Positions 1 through 7,800 of a stretch of DNA of 25,220 nt are shown here, piece after piece (position 1 is the stretch's first letter; the number at the start of each line of letters is the position of its first letter). The position numbers were made by a program, and so were the translations under genes. Below the pieces are notes generated by a model. The model saw only the letters and a list, made by a program, of their open reading frames with translations, did no database searches and was not told the origin of the DNA. Source of the stretch: CAZTGZ01 sp964613385 (GTDB lineage Bacteria > Bacteroidota > Bacteroidia > NS11-12g > UBA9320); NCBI GenBank assembly GCA_964613385.1, contig CAZTGZ010000034.1, positions 1-25,220 of the forward strand. Direction: 5' to 3'.

Positions 1-58
1 CAAAATCCAGGTAAGCTCCCCAAAAACGCGTCGAATTGCTGAGCAACAGAAGCTCCAC
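1..58 (-). CDS. pepE: Peptidase E (alpha-aspartyl dipeptidase) homologue, N-terminal fragment
   Basis: Only the first 19 codons are present; the gene runs off the left edge. Reading from a GTG at 58-56, the product begins (M)ELLLLSNSTRFWGAYLDF. That is very close to the start of the PepE family, where E. coli PepE opens MELLLLSNST. PepE is a cytoplasmic serine peptidase of family S51 that cleaves Asp-X dipeptides; the catalytic residues are beyond the window. The GTG shares its G with the TAG stop of the FKBP gene (TAGTG), so the two are probably co-transcribed and translationally coupled. The call rests on a short but distinctive N-terminal motif. Confidence 0.7.
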   Translation of the reverse strand, partial: MELLLLSNSTRFWGAYLDF

Positions 59-763
59 TAATCCAATGCCTTAACGAGTTCAATATTGAATATCAACACC
101 GCGAAAGGCGGTAGGGTATTTCCAGGACCTCTGCCACTTCCGTATGCTAAATCTGCCGGTAAAACAATTTCCCATTGCGCACCCACAGGCATTAACTTAA
201 GCGCTTCTGTCCATCCCGGAATCACTTCGTTTACATTGATTTCAACAGCTTCACCTCCTTGAGTGGAATCGAATATTTTACCATCGGTTAANNNNNNNNN
301 NTAATTTACCGGTGTAATGCACCAATACTTTCTGTCGGTTCCCAAGTTTCTCGCTTCCCCCGGGATTGATCACTTTGTATTGCAATCCGCTCGGAAGAAC
401 ATTCACTCCCGGTTTCGACTTATTGGAATTCAGATACGCATCGCCGCTTTCTCTCAGTTTGGCAGATTGCTCCATCTGCTTCTTCATGAAATAAGACTCT
501 AATACCATGTTCACCGTATTTTTATTCAACAATGGGCTGGTATCTCCGGAACCATATACCTGATTAAAGGCCGTATTCACAGCATCGAGGTTTAGGGTGT
601 CGATCTCCATCGCTTTCAAACGACTGGCCACATCATATGCCAAAGCATAGCTGATGGAGTCGTTTTCATTTTTAAGATCTGAGGATTTCAAATTGTTGCT
701 GCCATTTTTGTTGCAGGCACTGAATAAAATGCCTGATAAGGCAATGATCATTACTTTTTTCAT
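58..763 (-). CDS. FKBP-type peptidyl-prolyl cis-trans isomerase, lipoprotein (interrupted by an N gap)
   Basis: Predicted periplasmic or outer-membrane lipoprotein prolyl isomerase of the FkpA/Mip type, which assists folding of exported proteins. The N-terminus is a lipoprotein signal ending in lipobox LFSAC (Cys17). An FKBP_N-like helical dimerisation region follows (DSISYALAYDVASRLK), then the FKBP_C catalytic domain with VLVHYTGKL before the gap and LTDGKIFDST, EVIPGWTEALKLMPVGAQWE and LAYGSGRG after it. Ten Ns at 292-301 put the halves in different frames. The flanks both carry a TAA triplet, so merging the 3-bp overlap and dropping the Ns gives an uninterrupted HYTGKLTDGKIFDST and 231 codons (230 residues plus stop). 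It lies 12 bp downstream of the ABC-F gene and overlaps pepE by one base. The family call is firm; the break is almost certainly an assembly effect rather than a pseudogene. Confidence 0.92.
292..301. other. Assembly gap (10 N) inside the FKBP gene
   Basis: Ten consecutive Ns separate ...cggttaa (left) from taatttacc... (right). Both edges carry taa. Overlapping these three bases gives cggttaatttacc, whose minus-strand translation is the expected FKBP motif G-K-L-T. The gap is therefore probably a fixed-size scaffold placeholder over contigs that actually overlap by about 3 bp. Confidence 0.9.
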
Positions 764-775
764 TGAATTGAATTT

Positions 776-2392
776 CTATCTGTTTAATGTAATTCCGTAA
801 AGTTGTTCTCTGCGCAGTCGTATATCTTCATCATCGAGGTAGGTGTCAAAATCCGTTTTCTTATCGATACTGCCCTGAGGTGCTATTTCAATAACTCTGT
901 CGGCAAGGGTTTGACAGAATTCATGATCGTGAGATTGAAAAAGCAAGGTGCCTTTAAAATCATTCAAGCCATTGTTAAATGCAGTGATGGACTCAAGGTC
1001 TAAATGGTTGGTAGGCTGATCCAACACCAGGCAGTTTGGCTGTGCCAGCATCAATCTGGAAATCATGCATCGCACTTTTTCACCCCCTGAAAGCACATTC
1101 GACATCTTGAATACTTCTTCTCCGCTGAATAGCATTTTTCCTAAAAATCCACGGATATAGGTTTCGTCCTTTTCAGTCGAGTATTGTCTCAACCAATCAA
1201 TCAGATTCAGATCTCCGGTAAAATAGGATTCATTGTCATTGGGTAAATAGGCATTCTGGATGGTGATTCCCCATTCAAATTTACCGCTATCCGGAGTCAG
1301 TTCACCCATAATAACTCTGAAGAAATTGGTTACCGAAAGACTCTCCCTCGACAAAAAAGTAACTTTTTCTCCTTTGTATAAGCTGAATGAAATATCCTTG
1401 AAATAAGGCATCAAAGTCAAATGTTCCACGTTGAGTATCTGATCTCCGGCTTCTCTCTCCTGTTGGAAAATGATGGCCGGATATTTCCGGTTTGACGGTT
1501 TTATTTCATCGACATTGAGCTTTTCCAGAATTTTCTTCCTGCTGGTTGCCTGTTTTGATTTTTTTACGTTTGCACTGAATCGCTGAATGAACTCCATCAG
1601 CTCTTTACGGCGTTCTTCGTTCTTTTTGTTGCGGTCCTGGCTTTGTTTTAATGCTAATTGACTCGACTCATACCAGAATGTATAGTTTCCGGCGTATGTA
1701 TTGATTCTTCCAAAATCAATATCGGCCACATGGGTACACACGCTATCCAGAAAATGTCGATCGTGGGATACAACCAGAATTATATTTTTTGATTCCGCCA
1801 GATAATTTTCTAACCAGGCGATGGTTTCAACATCCAGACCGTTGGTAGGTTCATCAAGTAACAAAATATCGGGGTCTCCAAATAAAGCCTGTGCCAACAG
1901 CACCCGTACTTTGAGGTTATTGCTCAATTCGCTCATTTTGAGGTGATGCATACTTTCATCCACTCCCAGAGCATTGAGCAATTCACCGGCCTCACTTTCT
2001 GCCATCCATCCATTCATCTCAGCAAACTTCTCTTCCAGTTCGCTGGCACGGATTCCGTCCGCATCGCTAAAATCTTCTTTCAGATATATTTCATCTTTCT
2101 CTTCCATCAGGGCTTGAAGTTCCTTGTGGCCCATAATGACTGTTTCCAGTGCTTCGAGTTGATCGTAAGCAAAGTGATCCTGTTTTAGCACCGCAATGCG
2201 TTTCCCCGGAGTGACAAAAACCTGACCGGTGGTGGGCTCTATTTCTTTTGAAATGATTTTTAAGAAAGTAGATTTACCCGCACCATTGGCACCAATGATT
2301 CCGTAGCAATTCCCTTCGGTAAATTTAACGGCCACATCCTCGAACAATACTCTTTTACCGTACCTTAAGGAAAGATTAGAAATTTCTATCAT
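776..2392 (-). CDS. ybiT: ABC-F family ATPase, YbiT-like
   Basis: Cytoplasmic ABC-F protein with two ATPase domains and no membrane segments, 538 residues. ABC-F proteins act on the ribosome. The YbiT type is recognised by the stretches VIMGHKEL, LLAQALFGDPDILLLDEPTN and RFSANVKKSKQATSRKK; the last lies in the inter-domain linker. NBD1 has Walker A GANGAGKST (34-42), Walker B with Asp180-Glu181, and H-loop His210, but a degenerate signature SELSNNLKV (154-162). NBD2 has a good signature LSGGEK (434-439) and H-loop His488. However, its Walker A is lost (SRESLSVTN, 348-356) and the catalytic Glu is Gln459 (LDQPTNHLD). One composite ATP site is thus intact and the other degenerate on both faces. 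The start at 2392 matches family N-termini. It is followed 12 bp later by the FKBP gene. Confidence 0.93.
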   Translation of the reverse strand: MIEISNLSLRYGKRVLFEDVAVKFTEGNCYGIIGANGAGKSTFLKIISKEIEPTTGQVFVTPGKRIAVLKQDHFAYDQLEALETVIMGHKELQALMEEKDEIYLKEDFSDADGIRASELEEKFAEMNGWMAESEAGELLNALGVDESMHHLKMSELSNNLKVRVLLAQALFGDPDILLLDEPTNGLDVETIAWLENYLAESKNIILVVSHDRHFLDSVCTHVADIDFGRINTYAGNYTFWYESSQLALKQSQDRNKKNEERRKELMEFIQRFSANVKKSKQATSRKKILEKLNVDEIKPSNRKYPAIIFQQEREAGDQILNVEHLTLMPYFKDISFSLYKGEKVTFLSRESLSVTNFFRVIMGELTPDSGKFEWGITIQNAYLPNDNESYFTGDLNLIDWLRQYSTEKDETYIRGFLGKMLFSGEEVFKMSNVLSGGEKVRCMISRLMLAQPNCLVLDQPTNHLDLESITAFNNGLNDFKGTLLFQSHDHEFCQTLADRVIEIAPQGSIDKKTDFDTYLDDEDIRLRREQLYGITLNR

Positions 2393-2410
2393 GAATTAAA
2401 AAAATGTCTG

Positions 2411-2418
2411 CAAATTTA
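2411..2418 (-). promoter_or_regulatory. Possible Bacteroidota -7 box upstream of the ABC-F gene
   Basis: The minus strand reads TAAATTTG, a perfect match to the Bacteroidota -7 consensus TAnnTTTG, 18 bp before the ABC-F start codon. No convincing TTTG -33 element lies 19-21 bp further upstream, so this may be an internal promoter in the pdxH operon or a chance match in AT-rich DNA. Confidence 0.3.
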
Positions 2419-2448
2419 GCGCCTTTCCTCTACTTCACCACGTATTAT

Positions 2449-3552
2449 TTAATCTTGTTCAAGGTCAATTAGTTTATTCAACCAGGTTTCTGAATTTCCC
2501 GAACCCAACTTCAGATGCAATGCTTCGTCAAGAGGAATATTCGTTTGCACTTTGTCGCGAAACCAATGGAAATATCGGAGTATTTTAAAGCCATTCAAAT
2601 ATTGCCATACCGCTTTTTCTAAGGCGCCCTGGTTATTCCCGAAATTCTTAAATATTCTTCTTAAGTCTTCCAGTCCATTTTCAGATTCCAGGAAATGGTA
2701 AAAAGGTCCTGAATTGGTAAATATGTGATGAATATTTTCCTGGGCATTTTGTATAAAACCCTGCAGAGCTGTGAATCCATCAGGGTGGTATGTGTACCTC
2801 TTCTGATTCTTATACTTCAGAGCTTCCTGCATGGCGCGCCCCGTTCCAAAAGGTACTTTATCGGAAATTCGGTCAGAGAGTAAATTCACTGCTTGCGAAA
2901 TGGTAATCGTTTTGGCAACCGGCATCAACTTATGCATGAAATAGAAATCCTCACCGGCTTTTCGAGTGTTCATGCCCCCATATTTGATATAAGTTCCGGC
3001 TCTGACCGCCATGCAGGAGCCGATGGTTTGATGCCAGAAGGGATATCCGGCCAATTTCAGTCCAATGCTGTAGTACCTGAGAAATAGATCATATTGGAGT
3101 ATATGCTGGTTTTCAAATAAGTTCTGATGTCGGAAGCCAATGGCCGCACAATCACAATTTGAAGTATTGAATGCCTTCGAAATTATGGACAGATAATTCG
3201 GTGATGCCTCGCAATCAGCGTCATAGCAAACGATGACTTCTAAATCAGAAGCCAATGCTGCGGCTTTGTCCATCCCTATTTTTCTGGCCAGGCCTACCCC
3301 GGCTTTGGCGGGCTCTTTAAAGACATCAGATATTATTTCGAGCTTATAGCCTAAAGGCAACCGATTTTGCAATTCAGACAATTCGGTCAGGGTCAATTTG
3401 TTTTGCGCATGTATATGGGGTGCATCGTCAGCATTCGAATTGACAACTACTAAGATATACACCTCCAATCCAATGGTTTCATCGAATAAGGAACGAATGG
3501 CGCGCTCTATTTGAGTTTCTGATTTACAGGGAATAACGACAAAAATTCTCAA
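2449..3552 (-). CDS. Glycosyltransferase family 2 (GT-A fold) protein
   Basis: 367 residues with no obvious transmembrane segment. The N-terminal strand MRIFVVIPCKSE is the usual GT2 opening with the nucleotide-sugar binding strand. The DxD metal-binding motif is visible as CYDADCEASPNYL (Asp111, Asp113), and AGEDFYFMHKL (Glu201-Asp202) fits the acceptor-side catalytic acid position (the ED motif). It should transfer a sugar from an NDP-sugar to an unknown acceptor, perhaps a surface polysaccharide or lipid. It follows pdxH by 11 bp and precedes the ABC-F gene by 56 bp, so it is probably in the same transcript. No polysaccharide genes surround it, so the substrate cannot be inferred. Fold and family are reasonably sure; function is open. 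Confidence 0.8.
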   Translation of the reverse strand: MRIFVVIPCKSETQIERAIRSLFDETIGLEVYILVVVNSNADDAPHIHAQNKLTLTELSELQNRLPLGYKLEIISDVFKEPAKAGVGLARKIGMDKAAALASDLEVIVCYDADCEASPNYLSIISKAFNTSNCDCAAIGFRHQNLFENQHILQYDLFLRYYSIGLKLAGYPFWHQTIGSCMAVRAGTYIKYGGMNTRKAGEDFYFMHKLMPVAKTITISQAVNLLSDRISDKVPFGTGRAMQEALKYKNQKRYTYHPDGFTALQGFIQNAQENIHHIFTNSGPFYHFLESENGLEDLRRIFKNFGNNQGALEKAVWQYLNGFKILRYFHWFRDKVQTNIPLDEALHLKLGSGNSETWLNKLIDLEQD

Positions 3553-3563
3553 GACTCCGGCGT

Positions 3564-4199
3564 TTACGGACTTAAGCGGCTAATTTCCCAAAAATTGCCT
3601 ACCAGTGTATATAATATACGATCATGGAGTCTATCCGGTCGTCCTTTCCAAAATTCAACGGATATAGGAGAAACTCCATATCCACCCCAATGCTCAGGTT
3701 TGGGAACATGGCCACTTTTGTATTTTTCTATGTAGTGTTGAAGCTTTTCTTCGAGGACTTCTCTGCCCGAAATTGTCTGACTTTGTTCCGAAACCCAGGC
3801 CCCAATCTGGGAGCCAAATGGGCGGGAATTGAAATATTCGTTCGAATCTTCTACCGAAATTTTGTCAATTGTACCTACAATTTTGACCTGCCTTTGTAGC
3901 TCGAGCCATACAAATAACAAAGATACCTTTGGGTTTTGTTCGATTTGTTTTGCCTTGTCGCTGCGGTAATTGGTAAAAAATACAAACTTCTGATCCTTCA
4001 TTTCCTTGAGCAAAACCGTTCTGCTATGAGGAAAACCATTTGAATCTGTGGTGCTTAATACCATGGCATTTGGTTCTATGAGCTTTGCATTCATCGCTTC
4101 ATCGAACCATGCTTTGAATTGAAGATATGGATTCTCGAGCACCGATTTTTCATCCAGGGGTTCATGGCTATAGTTTTCGCGCAGATGTCTCAAATCCAT
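3564..4199 (-). CDS. pdxH: Pyridoxamine/pyridoxine 5'-phosphate oxidase
   Basis: FMN-dependent cytoplasmic enzyme that oxidises pyridoxine or pyridoxamine 5'-phosphate to pyridoxal 5'-phosphate, the last step of vitamin B6 salvage and of DXP-dependent synthesis. Its 211 residues match the usual PdxH length. Hallmarks in order are SRTVLLKEM and FFTNYRSDKAKQI (FMN binding), the central RPFGSQIGAWVSEQSQ, PKPEHWGGY (substrate phosphate region), and the C-terminal signature EFWKGRPDRLHDR ending WEISRLSP. The ATG at 4199 gives a full-length N-terminus (NPYLQFKAWFDEA helix). It appears to be the first gene of the run pdxH-GT2-ABC-F-FKBP-pepE. A -7 box lies only a few bases upstream of the start codon. 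Confidence 0.97.
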   Translation of the reverse strand: MDLRHLRENYSHEPLDEKSVLENPYLQFKAWFDEAMNAKLIEPNAMVLSTTDSNGFPHSRTVLLKEMKDQKFVFFTNYRSDKAKQIEQNPKVSLLFVWLELQRQVKIVGTIDKISVEDSNEYFNSRPFGSQIGAWVSEQSQTISGREVLEEKLQHYIEKYKSGHVPKPEHWGGYGVSPISVEFWKGRPDRLHDRILYTLVGNFWEISRLSP

Positions 4200-4203
4200 G
4201 TAG

Positions 4204-4211
4204 CAAATTTA
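4204..4211 (-). promoter_or_regulatory. Possible -7 promoter box of pdxH
   Basis: The minus strand reads TAAATTTG, a perfect TAnnTTTG -7 match, ending 4 bp before the pdxH ATG. The -33 position falls in the T-tract of the upstream terminator, which is T-rich but lacks a clean TTTG at the right distance. If used, transcription would start at or next to the ATG, giving a leaderless or nearly leaderless mRNA. Confidence 0.35.
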
Positions 4212-4226
4212 GGCTTTGATAACAAC

Positions 4227-4263
4227 AAAAAAAGAGGCTTTTGCCTAATGGTCAAAAGCCTCT
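4227..4263 (-). terminator. Intrinsic terminator of the lipocalin-like lipoprotein gene
   Basis: A perfect 11-bp inverted repeat (agaggcttttg at 4233-4243, caaaagcctct at 4253-4263) has a 9-nt loop. On the minus strand it is followed by a run of seven Ts (4233-4227), the polarity expected for the gene ending at 4312. Confidence 0.9.
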
Positions 4264-4311
4264 GTTCGAGATTATCCAAAGAGGATATTTATAATTTCTT
4301 TAAATCTTGTA

Positions 4312-4797
4312 TTAATGCGCAAATTTCGACGTCATTGTATACTTAACACCTGTTTGCCCGCCAATATCTTCTCCGTCTATGGTCATTTTAAGTACCATTG
4401 ACGTAGCAGTCAATTCCACAATGTCATAAGAATCCCCATCCCAGGTCAGCTTAGTTTCGGTTAAATCAAAAGTCCAAGTCGAAGGCCAGGACTGAGGGTC
4501 TGAAGGATCACATTTCGTCGGGCCTTCATCACCCAATGCAGTTTTATTCGATTCAAATTTGTACAAATCATCTTTAGTACAATTCTCGAATTGAGAAAAC
4601 CAGTCAGTAATTTGGGTTCCTCCAACGTCAATAGCCGGATCGATGGTGATTGCAGTCGCTTTCCATGGTGAAGCGCAAATTAATTCTGTTTTAGTTTTAG
4701 TTTGTGCAACAGGTGTAGGATCTTCCGTTGTGTCATCGCCACAACTGTAAAGAAATGGCAACACAGAAATTGCTAAAATGAGTACTTTGTTTTTCAT
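4312..4797 (-). CDS. Lipocalin-like lipoprotein, function unknown
   Basis: 161-residue predicted lipoprotein: a basic N-terminus, a hydrophobic stretch and lipobox FLYSC with Cys19, followed by an acidic linker GDDTTEDPTP. The body (SPWKATAITIDP, DDLYKFESNKTAL, STWTFDLTETKLTW, TATSMVLKMTIDG) has the alternating beta-strand pattern and opening Trp of the lipocalin-like families common as single-copy lipoproteins in Bacteroidota. I cannot assign a ligand. It stands alone, bounded by a terminator on each side, so it likely has its own promoter or is reached by read-through from the PKD gene upstream. Acidic residues after Cys19 could act as a surface-export signal in this phylum, but this is inference. 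Confidence 0.75.
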   Translation of the reverse strand: MKNKVLILAISVLPFLYSCGDDTTEDPTPVAQTKTKTELICASPWKATAITIDPAIDVGGTQITDWFSQFENCTKDDLYKFESNKTALGDEGPTKCDPSDPQSWPSTWTFDLTETKLTWDGDSYDIVELTATSMVLKMTIDGEDIGGQTGVKYTMTSKFAH

Positions 4798-4822
4798 GCT
4801 TTATTCGTTGAACAGTAAAAAT

Positions 4823-4857
4823 AAAAAAACCGTCTAAAATTTCTTTTAGACGGTTTT
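4823..4857 (-). terminator. Intrinsic terminator of the first PKD-repeat gene
   Basis: A 14-bp perfect stem (4826-4839 with 4844-4857, core accgtctaaaa/ttttagacggt) has a 4-nt loop and is followed on the minus strand by a T-run (4829-4823). It sits about 20 bp past the stop of the gene ending at 4877 and only 25 bp before the start of the lipoprotein gene. Confidence 0.9.
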
Positions 4858-4876
4858 CAATGTTTCTTTAATTGTA

Positions 4877-7800
4877 TTAATCAGTAATGAATACCCTTCC
4901 GGTATAATAACCCGATTGGCTCATGATTCTGATCTGATACAAACCTTCGGCGGCATCGCTCAGATCCATCTTCATCTCTTTTCCTATCATCTCTGCACTT
5001 CTAACCACTCTTCCGGCTGCATCCATCACTTCTACCTTAGCTCCTGTTTCTGCTTCCTTATCCATTGCGATGGTGATCATACCATTGGATGGGTTTGGAT
5101 ATATCTGAACCCCTCCTTTTTGCAAGCCTTCTACTCCTACTCCCCAATCGGTGGTGATATAGTTGCTTGAATCGATACAATCGCATCCATCCGGAGTTGT
5201 TACAGTCAACATTACTCTGTATCTGGTATTCACATAATCAAAGGTATGGGTGGCAACGACATCCGTGCTTTGTCCACTTCCTTCAAATATCCAGATATAA
5301 GCACCTGATCCGTAAGTAGTATTGTTCGGAGTGAAAGTCCATCTCGCTCTGTTGTTCGGATCTTTTACTGCTGTAAATCCGCAGGTTGGCGTTTCTCTGA
5401 TGTCTACCGTTTTGGTGATAACATCGGTACACCCTCCATTTACACCTGCCTGCAATACCGCAGTATAGGTCGCTGCTCCTGATGGGTTGTACACCTTAAT
5501 CGGGGCTGTTACTCCTGAGCTGTCTCCATCTCCAAAATACCATTTGTACACAATCTCACCTGCAGATACTTTAGACTTGTTTACAAACTGAAGCGGCTCT
5601 CCTGAACATCCATTCTGTACGGTAAAGTCTGCTACCGGTTGTACCAATACTTCTACTTGTTTGCTGATGTCTGTGAAACAGCCATTTGAACCTGTTGCTA
5701 CCATATTGATTACTTTAGGTCCAAGTGTATTGTATTTGTGGGTTGGGTTCTTAACCGTTGAGATGCCTCCATCTCCAAATGTCCAGCTATAGATGGTTGT
5801 TATTCCACTTGGCTCATTCGATGTATTGGTGAAGTTCACAGGATCCACATCGCATACCTTGTCATAGGTGAAATCTGCAACCGGTGATGGTTTCACAATT
5901 ACATTCTTAGAGATTGAATCGGTACATCCAAACTGTGAAATCGCATACAGCTTCACGCTCTTGGTTCCGCTGGTTAGGAATGTATGACGGTTCAATACCA
6001 CTGTTCCACGATCACCATCTCCAAAGTTCCACATTGTTCCTATCTTCTCTCCCAAGGCTATGGTTGAGGTATTGGTAAACACCATCTCTTTCAAGGCACA
6101 TTCTCCGGTATAGGTGAAATTGGCCTTTGGTTTTGCGAACTGTGCCGCATTTTTAGTCAGACTGTTTGAACATCCATTGGCAGACGCGTCCAGGGTTACT
6201 TTATAACCTCCTGCCTGTGCATATAAGTGCGTTGGGCTCTGAGCCGTGCTGCTTTGTCCGTCGCCAAATGTCCATTTGAAGGCCAGGGTTCCTGATGATA
6301 TCGTCGTCTTATTGGTAAATCTTACCGCTGTTCCTTCGCATGAGTTCAATACGTCAAATTTCACATCCGGAATCTCGAATACTTCTATATCAATTATAGT
6401 GTCTTTAGAGATACCAAGATTCGATGTGGCTGTCAATTTTACTTTGTATTTGCCGTGGTTGGCATAATTGTGAATCGGGCTTTCGAAATCTGAAGAGTTG
6501 CCATCTCCAAAATCCCACTTATACGTTACAAATCCGCTGCTGATGGTGGTTTTGTTGAAAAATTCCAATGGAGTTCCCAAGCAGCCATTCTTCACCTCGA
6601 AGCTGGTTCTTGGTGTAGGTGCGATGAATATATATCTTACCAAAGTTGTATCGCATCCGGTGGATACATCAAACAAATTAACCACTATGCGAATGGTGCT
6701 ATCTGCCCATCCCCATGATGGTGTGTATGACATCTTTCCATTGCTTGCCCCCGGCATCGACATGGTTGTATCTCCGGTTGGAATTGGGGTACCGTTGATG
6801 GTTCCCATACTCAAAGAGCTGATATACCACTTGGTACCAAACTCGCTGTTGGTGAATTTGGTAGGTGGTTGAAGTTCATAACTGATGGTTCTGCCTTCAG
6901 AAGCATAATCCGGTCCGGGTTCAGTACCTGCACGATAAACACCGTTAAAGGTTGAGCCCTGATTCAGATTCGCTCCGGTTGCCAAAGGAACAATTTCCAC
7001 ATCCAATTTGGTACGTCCGCTGGATGGGCAGGTCTTGCGATATCCGGCACGAACGTCGATAGACCAGGTGGTATAGGTTCCAATGCTTCCAAATAAGCCC
7101 CAATGGCAGGTAGTTGCATCAAAAGTCATATCTCCGTTGGTATAGGAAGTATTTCCGGAATTCAGATAAATATCATTACCGGTGGTTGGTTCAGTGGTAA
7201 AATAGAATCCATACACCGTATTGGGTTTTAATATGAGCTTCAAATTCTCAATGGTCAGAATATTGCCTTCGGTTGCGATATGGCAATTACCTGCACCGCC
7301 GGCCAGCTTGGTCCATGCGGTAGAATTGGTCGTATAACCGGTATACCCTCCTTCTCTGATATATAATTCATATGTAGTTCCCGGAACATGCTGCCACATT
7401 CTGAAAGACATACTATCCAACAATAAAGTGGATACTCCGGTTGTCATATCGAACATCGCACCGTTATAGGTAGACATATCTCCTGTTACAATCGTTCCTC
7501 CGTTAAATCCATTTTTGTGAGTACTTACCTGTCCGCCCCTGATTGATTCTGCATAAAAGGATGCATTCTGATAAAGGAAAGGAGATTTAATGGTATGACC
7601 TTCGCCTATGGAGTTTCCACCGGACGATTTATCCCACCAGAGAATGATATCCTTACTATCTCCGGGCGTAGCTTTTAAATCTACTTGTCCGACTCCACAT
7701 TTCCGAACATTCGTTGTGGTCGGATTTTTGGGTGAACCTAAAAATCTTAAAGTAGTTTTTAGTGTGTCATCACTTGGCACGGTATCTACTTTGCCATTTG

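Noticed and set aside
58..763. FKBP gene as a frameshifted pseudogene
   Set aside because: The frame break coincides exactly with ten Ns, and collapsing the duplicated 3 bp restores a full-length consensus protein.
6246..6872. Plus-strand open frames inside PKD copy 1, repeated exactly at 10149-10775 in copy 2
   Set aside because: They are antisense shadows; their apparent conservation comes only from the identical 2149-bp repeat, and the minus frame encodes clear PKD domains.
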